Shown here in pieces: positions 54,051-62,302 of a stretch of 64,000 nucleotides of DNA. Position 1 is the first letter of the stretch. Each line of letters starts with the position of its first letter. Source of the stretch: Pseudomonas farsensis. GTDB lineage: Bacteria; Pseudomonadota; Gammaproteobacteria; Pseudomonadales; Pseudomonadaceae. The position numbers were made by a program, and so were the translations under genes. The DNA is taken from positions 214,001 through 278,000 of the forward strand of contig NZ_JABWRF020000003.1 of assembly GCF_014268805.2 (NCBI RefSeq), read 5' to 3'. The notes under the pieces were generated by a model. The model was not told the origin of the DNA and did not search any database. It was given only the letters and a program-made list of their open reading frames with translations.

Positions 54051-55328
54051 GTGGACGATTACCAACAAACCATCCGCACCCTCTCTGACCGCATCGTCGC
54101 CGCGCAGACGCCGATCCGCGTACTCGACGCGGTGAAATGGGACGACGGCATCCGTCAGGGCTTTCTCAAGGGCAAGGGCAAGGAGCCGCCAGCGGTCGAC
54201 CGCGCCTACTACCAGAGCCGCCCGCTGGGTTTCGACTCCAGCGCCGTAAAAGCCGAATTCCAGAGCATCGAGCGCGATATCACCCGGCAACTGGGGCAGT
54301 TCAACCCAGTCGGGCAAATCATGAAACGCATGTGCAAGGAGTACCGCATGGTGGTGCGCATGCTCGAAGCGCGCGGCACCGAGGACTTCGGGCTGATCTC
54401 GCAGGAACTCTACGGCGCCGCCTCCGATGCATTCCATGCCGGCGACCCGACCTTGGCCGACCTGGGCCTGATGCTGTCCAACTACCTGGACAACATCGAC
54501 GGCCGTGGTGACCTCAAGGACGAGCCGAAAAACCTCACGGCCAAGGAAGCGGTGGATATCCTCCAGCGCCGCCTGAACAAGGTGTTCGGCGAGGCCGAAG
54601 GCACCATCCGCGTGTTCGAGTCCGACGGCATCGTTGCCGACGCCGCTGCCGGTGCCGACTACATCAAGGTGCGCGCCGATGCCATGTTCAACAGCCGCGA
54701 CGTACGCGCCCTTGAAGTGCATGAAGGGCTGGTCCACGTGGGCACCACGCTCAATGGCCTGAACCAGCCAATCTGCACCTTCTTGGCCAAAGGCCCGCCG
54801 TCTTCGACGGTGACCCAGGAAGGCCTGGCGATTCTGATGGAGGTCATTGCATTTGCCTCCTACCCAAGCCGCCTGCGCAAGTTGGCCAACCGCACCCGGG
54901 CGATCCACATGGTCGAGGAGGGGGCTGATTTTCTGCAGGTGTTCGAGTTCTTCCGCGAGCAGGGTTTCGAGCTGTCGCAGAGCTACAGCAACGCCAGCCG
55001 TGTGTTCCGGGGTTCGGTGCCAAATGGCCTGCCATTTACCAAGGACTTGTCCTACCTCAAGGGCTTCATCATGGTTTACAACTACATTCAGTTGGCCGTG
55101 AAGAAGGGCAAGCTTGAGCAGATCCCGCTGCTGTTCTGTGGCAAGACCACCCTTGAAGACATGCGCACGCTGCGCCAACTGGTCGAAGAAGGCCTGGTGG
55201 AGCCGCCCAAGTACCTGCCCGAGCAGTTCCGCGACCTTAATGCGCTGTCGGCGTGGATGTGCTTCTCCAACTTCCTCAACCACCTGAGCCTTGACCGCAT
55301 TGAAGCCGACTATGCGAACATTCTTTGA
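54051..55328 (+). CDS. DUF1704 / MATCAP-like putative metallopeptidase (QEGLA-motif protein)
   Basis: A 425-residue cytoplasmic protein of the family once called flavohemoglobin expression-modulating QEGLA protein. It has an HExxxH motif (His224, Glu225, His229 in VHEGLVHVG) and Glu257 in TVTQEGLAILMEV. These are the zinc ligands and catalytic Glu of the eukaryotic tubulin-detyrosinating MATCAP enzymes in the same DUF1704 family. A carboxypeptidase-like activity is inferred; the bacterial substrate is unknown. GTG start at 54051 with AAGGAG 6 bases upstream. The hydrolase gene overlaps its 3' end by 17 bases. Confidence 0.8.
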   Translation: MDDYQQTIRTLSDRIVAAQTPIRVLDAVKWDDGIRQGFLKGKGKEPPAVDRAYYQSRPLGFDSSAVKAEFQSIERDITRQLGQFNPVGQIMKRMCKEYRMVVRMLEARGTEDFGLISQELYGAASDAFHAGDPTLADLGLMLSNYLDNIDGRGDLKDEPKNLTAKEAVDILQRRLNKVFGEAEGTIRVFESDGIVADAAAGADYIKVRADAMFNSRDVRALEVHEGLVHVGTTLNGLNQPICTFLAKGPPSSTVTQEGLAILMEVIAFASYPSRLRKLANRTRAIHMVEEGADFLQVFEFFREQGFELSQSYSNASRVFRGSVPNGLPFTKDLSYLKGFIMVYNYIQLAVKKGKLEQIPLLFCGKTTLEDMRTLRQLVEEGLVEPPKYLPEQFRDLNALSAWMCFSNFLNHLSLDRIEADYANIL

Positions 55329-56223
55329 ATGCTTGCGCTGCCTGGCCCTTGGCATGTTGCTGCTGGGGCTCGGCGGTTGCAGCAGCCTGCTGTTCTTCCC
55401 CGAACGCGGCCAGCCGTTCACCCCTGCACGGGCCAAGCTCGAGTACCGCGACGTCACCCTGACCACCGCCGATGGCATACGCCTGCACGGCTGGTGGCTG
55501 CCGGCCAAGGCCGGTGTCGCGGTCAAGGGCACGGTGCTGCACCTGCATGGCAACGGTGGCAACCTGGCCGGCCATCTGGGCGGCAGCTACTGGCTGCCGG
55601 AGCAGGGCTATCAGGTGCTGATGATCGACTACCGCGGCTACGGCCTGTCGCAAGGCGCGCCGAGCCTGCCTGCGGTGTATCAGGATATCGCCGCTGCCAT
55701 GGCCTGGCTGCAAGCCGCCCCCGAGGTGCAAGGCAAGCCGCTGGTGCTGCTGGGCCAGAGCCTGGGCGGGGCAATGGCCATCCATTACCTGGCAGAACAC
55801 CCCGAACAGCGCCAGCGCTTCAGCGCACTGGTGTTCGACGGCGTGCCAGCCAGCTACCGCGATGTCGGCCGCTTTGCCTTGAGCACCTCGTGGCTGACCT
55901 GGCCATTGCAAGTGCCGCTGTCATGGCTGGTGCCCGACGGTGACAGCGCGATCCGCTCGATCGAACAACTGCAAAGCCCGCCGAAACTGTTCTTCCAGAG
56001 CATCGATGACCAACTGGTACCCATGGCCAACGGTATAAGGCTGTATCAGCACGCCCCGGTGCCCAGGGTGCTGCAGCTGACCCGTGGCGGCCATGTGCAG
56101 ACCTTCGCCGACCCAACCTGGCGTGAGGTGATGCTGCGTTTTCTGGATGACCCGACCCACTTCAACGGCCTGCGTCGCCTGGCCGAAGTGCCCAACTACC
56201 CTGACGAGAACACCAAGCAATGA
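55312..56223 (+). CDS. Alpha/beta hydrolase, predicted lipoprotein
   Basis: A 303-residue exported hydrolase. Lipobox LGGC near residue 23 (LLGLGGCSSLLFFP). The fold has HLHGNGGNLAGHLGG (oxyanion), YRGYGLSQGAPS, the nucleophile elbow LLGQSLGGAMA, a late Asp in FFQSIDDQLVP and a His in TRGGHVQTF. It resembles the ABHD13/BEM46 type. ATG 55312 lies within the metallopeptidase gene. Substrate is unknown. Confidence 0.85.
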   Translation: MRTFFECLRCLALGMLLLGLGGCSSLLFFPERGQPFTPARAKLEYRDVTLTTADGIRLHGWWLPAKAGVAVKGTVLHLHGNGGNLAGHLGGSYWLPEQGYQVLMIDYRGYGLSQGAPSLPAVYQDIAAAMAWLQAAPEVQGKPLVLLGQSLGGAMAIHYLAEHPEQRQRFSALVFDGVPASYRDVGRFALSTSWLTWPLQVPLSWLVPDGDSAIRSIEQLQSPPKLFFQSIDDQLVPMANGIRLYQHAPVPRVLQLTRGGHVQTFADPTWREVMLRFLDDPTHFNGLRRLAEVPNYPDENTKQ

Positions 56224-56546
56224 GTGAAGAACGCAACGCCATCCCGCTGATCCTGACCGGTATCGGTAGCATCATCGTGACGGTGGGGGCCCTCTGGTAT
56301 TACGGCTACCTGCATTTCGCCAAGCCTGAAGATGCCCTGTTGTTGCAGGATTTCACCATGCTCAAGACCATCCCTGGCGAGGACTACAAAGTCTCGCTGA
56401 CGCCTGCGGCGCAGGTGGCGCAGTGTATTGATGGGGTTCTGGTGCTGTTCGATACCGAGCAGAAGGGGTTGAGCGGGGTGCTGGTGGATGACCGCAAGCG
56501 CGCTGTGCGGTGTGTGGGGCAGGAGACGCCCCAGCAGGTGCAGTAA
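56220..56546 (+). CDS. Small membrane-anchored protein, unknown
   Basis: A 108-residue protein with one N-terminal transmembrane helix (residues about 8-29, IPLILTGIGSIIVTVGALWY) and a soluble remainder with two Cys (AQCIDG, RCVGQ). No family recognised. It starts inside the hydrolase stop (ATGA), so it is translationally coupled to it. Confidence 0.7.
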   Translation: MSEERNAIPLILTGIGSIIVTVGALWYYGYLHFAKPEDALLLQDFTMLKTIPGEDYKVSLTPAAQVAQCIDGVLVLFDTEQKGLSGVLVDDRKRAVRCVGQETPQQVQ

Positions 56547-56572
56547 CAGCTGGGGCCGCGTTGCGCCCCATC

Positions 56573-56635
56573 GCGGCACAAGGCCGCTCCTACAGGGGTT
56601 TGAAACGCCTCTGCAGGAGCGGCCTTGCGCCGCGA
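56573..56635. repeat. Class B-like REP pair between convergent genes
   Basis: CGCGGCACAAGGCCGCTCCT (from 56573) and its near complement ending at 56635 (CAGGAGCGGCCTTGCGCCGC) with a 15-base spacer, then AAAGGGCTGCAAAGCAGCCC as a second hairpin. It may end transcription from both sides. Confidence 0.75.
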
Positions 56636-56667
56636 AAGGGCTGCAAAGCAGCCCCCATTGACCCGCC

Positions 56668-57456
56668 TTACTGCGCCTGGCTCATCGAACGTGGCGCAAC
56701 TGGCTGGTTGTCGTTGGAAATGGTCACTTCCACACGGCGGTTTTGCGCACGGCCCGAGTTGCTGGTGTTGTCGGCAACCGGGTATTCCTTGCCGTAGCCC
56801 TGGGCGACGATGCGCGCTGGGTCTACACCTGCGCGAACCAGTGCCATGCGCACAGCGCCGGCGCGGCGCTCGGACAGCGACTGGTTGTAGCTGGCAGAAC
56901 CGACGCTGTCGGTGTAGCCCTCGACGATCACCTTGCGCTCAGGGTTTTCCTGGAGGAACTGAGCCAGCTTGGTGACGTTCGGCAAGGCGCTGCTCTTGAG
57001 CTCGGCCTTGTTGAAGTCGAACAGCACATCGCCGAAGGTCACCAGCGTACCGCGGTCGGTCTGCTTGGCGTTCAGGCTGTCCTGCAGCTTCTTGATCTGG
57101 GCGTCACGGGCATCGAGCTTGGCCTGGGCGCGCTGTGCGGCGGAGTTTTTAAGCTCGGCTTCTGCGGTGCGCAGGGCGATGGTCTGCTTGGCCACTTCGA
57201 CACGCTGATTGGTCAGGTAGGCCAGTTGGTCGACCTTCTTCTCGTCCTCACGGTCCATGTAGGCTTTGTCAGCCTTGTTCAGCCAGTCTTGGGCGTCCTT
57301 GGTTTCCAGCGCCGCCACCTGGGTGGACTGCGGGTCGCTTTGCAGCGCCGAGAAGTTGGTACGGGCCGACTCCAGGTTGGCGTTCGGGTCGTGGGAGCAA
57401 GCAGCCAGGCCAACGCTCAGGGCCAGCAGGGCGGGAATCATGACGTAATTGCGCAT
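56668..57456 (-). CDS. OmpA-family lipoprotein (LptF-like)
   Basis: A 262-residue outer-membrane lipoprotein. Lipobox LAAC near residue 20, then an N-terminal helical DUF4398-type region (about 25-140, rich in Ala/Gln/Lys), and a C-terminal OmpA domain (about 140-245) with VIVEGYTDSVGSASYNQSLS and the peptidoglycan motif NQSLSERRAGAVRMAL. This layout matches LptF (lipotoxin F) of P. aeruginosa. I chose the second ATG (57456): AAAGG is correctly placed 8 bases before it and too close to the ATG at 57465. Operon with the DUF4398 gene upstream. Confidence 0.85.
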   Translation of the reverse strand: MRNYVMIPALLALSVGLAACSHDPNANLESARTNFSALQSDPQSTQVAALETKDAQDWLNKADKAYMDREDEKKVDQLAYLTNQRVEVAKQTIALRTAEAELKNSAAQRAQAKLDARDAQIKKLQDSLNAKQTDRGTLVTFGDVLFDFNKAELKSSALPNVTKLAQFLQENPERKVIVEGYTDSVGSASYNQSLSERRAGAVRMALVRAGVDPARIVAQGYGKEYPVADNTSNSGRAQNRRVEVTISNDNQPVAPRSMSQAQ

Positions 57457-57504
57457 AGTGTTCATCCTTTGATCTTTAACGAAAGCTCACGTGGCGAGGC
57501 AGGC

Positions 57505-57918
57505 TTATTCAGCGCTGCGCAGGCCTTCCTCACGCACGTCCTGAACACCCTGGCGGGCGTCCTGCACGGCTTTCTGGGCCTTGGCTGCCTGCGCTTTGCG
57601 CTCGGCTACACGGGCGTCCCATTCAGCCTGTTCGGCCAGTTTCTTGGCCTCATCGTACTTCTTGTCGTGCATGGCGATTTCGGCTTGCTTGAACTTGTCC
57701 TGGGCCGCTTTCATTTCCACAGCCGCGAACTCGGTGCCGCCCGCGCTGACTGCCGAATTGACCGCCGACTGGGTGACGGCGTATTGCTCGGTAGGCGGCT
57801 TGCCAGCACAACCGGCCAGAACCAGGCTGCTGCCCAGGGCCAGTGCGGCCAGCTTGAGCCCGCGCAGAGGGGTGGAGGAGGGGTTTACGATGCGGGTCTT
57901 CATGGTGGTCAACTCCAT
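57505..57918 (-). CDS. DUF4398 lipoprotein
   Basis: A 137-residue lipoprotein: lipobox LAGC (about residue 37), then a helical DUF4398 domain (YAVTQSAVNSAVSAGGTEFA, KFKQAEIAMHDKKYDEAKKL, and a Lys/Ala-rich tail). It resembles the N-terminal half of the adjacent OmpA protein, as if one arose by partial duplication. The start at 57918 has AGGAG 7 bases upstream; 57903 is an alternative with GGAG. Confidence 0.82.
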   Translation of the reverse strand: MELTTMKTRIVNPSSTPLRGLKLAALALGSSLVLAGCAGKPPTEQYAVTQSAVNSAVSAGGTEFAAVEMKAAQDKFKQAEIAMHDKKYDEAKKLAEQAEWDARVAERKAQAAKAQKAVQDARQGVQDVREEGLRSAE

Positions 57919-58031
57919 TGGGTCACTCCTGTTAACGACGATGGCCACAAAGGGTTCATCGCTGTTTCCCTGTATCTGGGCGAGGGCTGCAACGCCCGTG
58001 TTTGCAGGGTTTGGCCGTGATGGCTATTGGC

Positions 58032-58059
58032 TGTGACCGAAGCGGTTTTGCGATAGTTC
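58032..58059 (-). promoter_or_regulatory. Candidate AlgU (sigma-22) promoter for the DUF4398-ompA operon
   Basis: On the minus strand GAACTA (58054-58059), 17 bases, then TCACA (58032-58036), close to the AlgU/RpoE consensus GAACTT-N16/17-TCTGA. The start codon is about 114 bases downstream. The match is seen; AlgU use is inferred, also from recalled AlgU-dependence of the P. aeruginosa lptF homologue. Confidence 0.5.
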
Positions 58060-58090
58060 AGAAAAAACTGCGCGCTAAATACTTTTTTTT

Positions 58091-58106
58091 CTGACTGATT
58101 GGTCAG
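58091..58106. promoter_or_regulatory. Palindromic operator-like site
   Basis: CTGACTGATTGGTCAG, with 5-bp outer arms CTGAC/GTCAG and 12 of 16 positions symmetric, the form of a TetR-type operator. It lies 32 bases upstream of the candidate AlgU promoter. Regulator is unknown. Confidence 0.35.
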
Positions 58107-58184
58107 CGCTGGCAAGGTGGAACTTTGCGCGCCGAAGGCGGTATCGCGGGCCATTTTTTGCTGGCCCGCGATCAGCTTGAAGGG

Positions 58185-58529
58185 CTAGTTTTGCTCGTCG
58201 TCATGGGCGCTGCCAAGGGCGTGCAAATGCCTGCGCGAGAGCGCCAGAAAGCGCGGCGTGGCGCCGACGTCTTCATACAGCGGGTCGCCTTCCTCGTCGG
58301 TTGAAATCACCTGCTGGCCCTTGATGTAGGGGAAGCTGGCTTCCAGTTCTTCAAGCGCAGCGCCGACCAGTTCGCCCAGCAGTTCTTCAGCGGTGCGCTT
58401 GGGGTACATGTCGATCAGCGCAGCCAGGCGCGCTTCCGATTCGATGTCCAGGTGCAAGGTGTGACCAGTGGGGCTTAGGCGTCCTGCGGCGTTCTGTTCC
58501 CAGTGCTGGGCGAGTTCGCGGATTTTCAT
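58185..58529 (-). CDS. Small conserved protein, unknown
   Basis: A 114-residue acidic cytoplasmic protein: MKIRELAQHWEQNAAGRLSP, then LHLDIESEARLAALIDMYPK, which looks like a ribbon-helix-helix or short helical DNA-binding-like segment, and EELLGELVGAALEELEASFP. Similar genes sit beside ppc in other pseudomonads (recalled). Function is not known. ATG 58529 with GAGG 6 bases upstream; an in-frame TTG lies 15 bases earlier. Divergent from ppc. Confidence 0.7.
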   Translation of the reverse strand: MKIRELAQHWEQNAAGRLSPTGHTLHLDIESEARLAALIDMYPKRTAEELLGELVGAALEELEASFPYIKGQQVISTDEEGDPLYEDVGATPRFLALSRRHLHALGSAHDDEQN

Positions 58530-58674
58530 GATGACCTCTGTCAAAGCCTTTGAAGGGGCATAACTTCGGATTGGCTGTACTCACTTTAGTTGCTTTGGCC
58601 GTTCCCGGCTTGCCAGGCGCAGGCGCCAGTGGGCACTCTTGGGGGCATGCTGTTTCCTGGAGTGGAGAAGGCCG

Positions 58675-61302
58675 ATGAGCGATATTGATCAGCGCTTGCG
58701 TGAGGATGTGCATCTGTTGGGTGAACTGCTGGGCGAAACCATTCGCCAGCAGCATGGCGAGGCGTTTCTGGACAAGATCGAGGCCATCCGCCACAGCGCC
58801 AAGGCCGACCGCCTGGAGGAGGGCGAGCAACTGAGCTCGACCCTGGACGACCTGCCCGAACAAGACTTGCTGCCGGTGGCGCGGGCCTTCAATCAGTTTC
58901 TCAACCTGGCCAACATCGCCGAGCAGTACCAGCTGATCCGCCGCCGCGATGCCCACCAGCAGGAACCGTTCGAGGCGCGCGTGCTGCCCGAGTTGCTGGC
59001 CCGGTTGCAGGCTGAGGGGCACGGCAATGACGCCCTGGCCCGGCAACTGGCGCGGCTGGACATCGAGCTGGTGCTGACGGCGCACCCCACGGAAGTTGCG
59101 CGGCGCACGCTGATCCAAAAATACGACGCCATCGCCGCGCAACTGGCCGCCCAGGACCATCGCGACCTGTTGCCTGCCGAGCGCCAGCAGGTGCGCGAGC
59201 GCCTGCGTCGGCTGATCGCCGAAGCTTGGCACACCGAAGAAATCCGCCGCACCCGGCCCACCCCGGTGGATGAAGCCAAGTGGGGCTTTGCGGTGATCGA
59301 GCATTCGCTGTGGCAGGCGATTCCAAGCCATCTGCGCAAGGTCGATGCCGCGCTGCACCATGCAACCGGCCTGCGTCTACCGCTGGAAGCCGCCCCGGTG
59401 CGCTTTGCCTCATGGATGGGCGGCGACCGCGACGGCAACCCCAATGTCACCGCAGCCGTCACCCGTGAAGTGCTGTTGCTGGCGCGCTGGATGGCCGCTG
59501 ACCTGTTCCTGCGCGACATCGATAACCTGGCTGCCGAGCTTTCGATGCAGGCGGCCAGTGCTGCGCTGCGCGAGCAGGTGGGTGACAGCGCCGAGCCGTA
59601 TCGGGCCTTGCTCAAGCAACTGCGCGACCGCCTGCGCGCCACCCGCGCCTGGGCACACGCTTCACTGAGCGCGGCCCAGCCTGCCAGCGCCGCGGTGCTG
59701 GTGGACAACCGCGACCTGATCGCCCCGCTGCAACTGTGCTACCAGTCGCTGCATGAGTGCGGCATGGGTGTGATCGCCGATGGTGCGCTGCTTGATTGCC
59801 TGCGTCGGGCGGTGACCTTCGGCCTGTTCCTGGTGCGCCTGGACGTGCGCCAGGACTCGGCACGCCATCGCGATGCGCTGTCTGAAATCACCGATTACCT
59901 GGGCCTTGGCCGCTACGCCGACTGGGACGAGGAGCGGCGCATTGCGTTCTTGCAGGCCGAGCTGAAAAACCGCCGGCCGCTGCTACCGGCGCATTTCCAA
60001 CCCCAGGCCGATACTGCCGAAGTGCTCGCCACCTGCCGTGAGGTCGCCGCAGCGCCCGCCGCCTCATTGGGCTCGTACGTCATCTCGATGGCGGGCGCTG
60101 CCTCTGACGTGCTGGCGGTGCAACTGCTGCTCAAGGAAGCTGGCCTGACCCGGCCGATGCGCGTGGTACCGCTGTTCGAAACCCTTGCCGACCTGGACAA
60201 CGCAGGCCCTGTGATGCAGCGCCTGCTCGGCCTGCCGGGCTATCGCGCAGGGCTGCACGGCCCCCAGGAAGTGATGATCGGCTATTCCGATTCGGCCAAG
60301 GACGCCGGCACCACGGCCGCGGCCTGGGCGCAGTACCGCGCGCAGGAGAACCTGGTGCGCATTTGCCGTGAGCACCAGGTTGAACTGTTGTTGTTCCATG
60401 GCCGGGGTGGCACGGTGGGGCGCGGTGGTGGCCCGGCCCATGCGGCGATTCTGTCGCAGCCGCCAGGCTCGGTGGCGGGGCGGTTCCGCACCACCGAACA
60501 GGGCGAGATGATCCGCTTCAAGTTCGGCCTGCCGGGGATCGCCGAACAAAACCTCAACCTCTACCTGGCGGCGGTGCTGGAGGCGACCCTGCTGCCGCCA
60601 CCGCCGCCGCAACCGGCCTGGCGCGAGTTGATGGACCAGTTGGCCGCCGACGGGGTCAAGGCCTACCGCCAGGTGGTGCGCGAGAACCCGGACTTCGTCG
60701 AGTACTTCCGCCAGTCCACCCCGGAGCAGGAGCTTGGCCGCCTGCCGCTGGGCAGCCGCCCGGCCAAGCGCCGTGCCGGTGGCATCGAGAGCCTGCGGGC
60801 TATCCCGTGGATCTTCGGCTGGACCCAGACCCGCTTGATGCTGCCGGCCTGGCTGGGTTGGGAAACCGCGCTGAACAACGCGCTGGCCCGTGGCCAGGGC
60901 GAAATGCTGGCGCAGATGCGCGAGCAGTGGCCGTTTTTCCGCACCCGCATCGACATGCTGGAAATGGTGCTGGCCAAGGCCGATGCACAAATTGCCGAGG
61001 CGTACGACCAACGTCTAGTGCAACCGGAACTGCTTCCTTTAGGTGCACAACTGCGCGACCTATTGTCGCAGTCATGCCAGGTCGTGCTCGGCCTGACTGG
61101 GCAGCCGGTGCTACTGGCGCATAGCCCCGAAACGCTGGAATTCATCCGCCTGCGCAACACCTATCTGGACCCACTGCACCGCCTTCAGGCCGAGCTGCTG
61201 GCCCGCTCGCGCAGCCGCGAAGCCGCTCTGGACAGCCCGTTGGAGCAGGCCTTGCTGGTGACGGTGGCCGGCATCGCAGCGGGCCTGCGCAACACTGGCT
61301 GA
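58675..61302 (+). CDS. ppc: Phosphoenolpyruvate carboxylase
   Basis: An 875-residue anaplerotic enzyme making oxaloacetate from PEP and bicarbonate. The catalytic His is in LVLTAHPTEVARRTLIQKYD. PEP and bicarbonate sites include FASWMGGDRDGNPNVTAAVT, GYSDSAKDAGTTAAAWAQYR and LFHGRGGTVGRGGGPAHAAI. It ends in the conserved RNTG. ATG 58675 with GGAGAAGG upstream. Confidence 0.97.
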   Translation: MSDIDQRLREDVHLLGELLGETIRQQHGEAFLDKIEAIRHSAKADRLEEGEQLSSTLDDLPEQDLLPVARAFNQFLNLANIAEQYQLIRRRDAHQQEPFEARVLPELLARLQAEGHGNDALARQLARLDIELVLTAHPTEVARRTLIQKYDAIAAQLAAQDHRDLLPAERQQVRERLRRLIAEAWHTEEIRRTRPTPVDEAKWGFAVIEHSLWQAIPSHLRKVDAALHHATGLRLPLEAAPVRFASWMGGDRDGNPNVTAAVTREVLLLARWMAADLFLRDIDNLAAELSMQAASAALREQVGDSAEPYRALLKQLRDRLRATRAWAHASLSAAQPASAAVLVDNRDLIAPLQLCYQSLHECGMGVIADGALLDCLRRAVTFGLFLVRLDVRQDSARHRDALSEITDYLGLGRYADWDEERRIAFLQAELKNRRPLLPAHFQPQADTAEVLATCREVAAAPAASLGSYVISMAGAASDVLAVQLLLKEAGLTRPMRVVPLFETLADLDNAGPVMQRLLGLPGYRAGLHGPQEVMIGYSDSAKDAGTTAAAWAQYRAQENLVRICREHQVELLLFHGRGGTVGRGGGPAHAAILSQPPGSVAGRFRTTEQGEMIRFKFGLPGIAEQNLNLYLAAVLEATLLPPPPPQPAWRELMDQLAADGVKAYRQVVRENPDFVEYFRQSTPEQELGRLPLGSRPAKRRAGGIESLRAIPWIFGWTQTRLMLPAWLGWETALNNALARGQGEMLAQMREQWPFFRTRIDMLEMVLAKADAQIAEAYDQRLVQPELLPLGAQLRDLLSQSCQVVLGLTGQPVLLAHSPETLEFIRLRNTYLDPLHRLQAELLARSRSREAALDSPLEQALLVTVAGIAAGLRNTG

Positions 61303-61393
61303 ATAGCAGGCGGGTGCTTGCCGCCGGTTGCGCCCAGGTGCGCCGGGCGGCAACTGCGCGTTCGGTTGCGCCAGGCGCAACCGCCACCTGTGC

Positions 61394-61416
61394 AGGCTGC
61401 GCCGCAGCCTTTGTTG
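61394..61416 (+). terminator. Probable terminator after ppc
   Basis: AGGCTGC (61394-61400), loop GCC, GCAGCCT (61404-61410), then TTGTTG. An earlier hairpin GGTTGCG-CCAGG-CGCAACC stands about 30 bases upstream. Confidence 0.6.
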
Positions 61417-61561
61417 CCACTTTGGGACGCTTGTCGGGGGGGCGGGTGCTGTGTATCTTGAGCAGCCTTCTGACCGAATTTGCGGTCTCGTCCGATTTTC
61501 CCGGAGTTGGCCTTGTGCGCCGAATCCGTTGATTTGCATAAAAAAATATGAGGAGCACAAG

Positions 61562-62212
61562 ATGCGCGTAATTCTGCTGGGAGCTCCCGGGGCCGGTAAA
61601 GGTACTCAGGCAAAGTTCATCACCGAAAAGTTCGGTATCCCCCAGATCTCCACCGGTGACATGCTGCGTGCTGCCGTCAAGGCCGGCACCCCGCTGGGTC
61701 TGGAGCTGAAAAAAGTCATGGACGCCGGCCAACTGGTCTCCGATGAGCTGATCATCAACCTGGTCAAGGAGCGCATCGCCCAGCCAGATTGCGCCAATGG
61801 CTGCCTGTTCGACGGCTTCCCACGCACCATCCCGCAAGCAGAAGCCATGGTCGCTGCCGGTGTCGACATCGACGCCGTGGTTGAAATTGCCGTGGACGAC
61901 GAAGAAATCGTCGGCCGCATGGCTGGCCGCCGCGTGCACCTGGCCTCGGGCCGCACCTACCACATCCAGTACAACCCGCCGAAAGTGGAAGGCAAGGACG
62001 ACGTCACTGGCGAAGACCTGATCCAGCGCGACGATGACAAGGAAGAGACCGTGCGTCATCGCCTGTCGGTCTACCACACCCAGACCAAGCCGCTGGTGGA
62101 CTTCTACCAGAAGCTGTCCGCTGCCAATAACGGCAAACCGAAGTACAGCCACATCGAAGGTGTCGGCTCGGTGGACGCGATCACTGCCAAGGTGCTGGCA
62201 GCCCTGAGCTGA
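61562..62212 (+). CDS. adk: Adenylate kinase
   Basis: A 216-residue kinase interconverting AMP, ATP and ADP. P-loop GAPGAGKGTQAKFI (residues 7-20), AMP site ISTGDMLRAAVKAGTPLGLE and CLFDGFPRTIPQAEAM. The LID (HLASGRTYHIQYNPPKVEGK) lacks the zinc Cys of Gram-positive forms, as expected. TGAGGAGC lies before ATG 61562. Confidence 0.97.
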   Translation: MRVILLGAPGAGKGTQAKFITEKFGIPQISTGDMLRAAVKAGTPLGLELKKVMDAGQLVSDELIINLVKERIAQPDCANGCLFDGFPRTIPQAEAMVAAGVDIDAVVEIAVDDEEIVGRMAGRRVHLASGRTYHIQYNPPKVEGKDDVTGEDLIQRDDDKEETVRHRLSVYHTQTKPLVDFYQKLSAANNGKPKYSHIEGVGSVDAITAKVLAALS

Positions 62213-62230
62213 TCCACCACCACGCATAAC

Positions 62231-62260
62231 CACGGCCCGCTTGCGGGCCGTTGTCGTTTA
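62231..62260 (+). terminator. Probable terminator after adk
   Basis: ACGGCCCGC/GCGGGCCGT, a 9-bp stem with two central bases, then TTGTCGTTTAT. A TATACT follows at once and may be the tsaB -10. Confidence 0.6.
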
Positions 62261-62302
62261 TACTGCCGCCCTTTCCCTCTTGATGCCTGGATACCCCGTT
62301 CG

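Noticed and set aside
52620..55562. A 980-codon open frame on the minus strand
   Set aside because: It is antisense to the TetR, lipoprotein and DUF1704 genes, has repetitive Ala/Gly/Arg/Val composition and no domain motif. Typical shadow frame in high-GC DNA.
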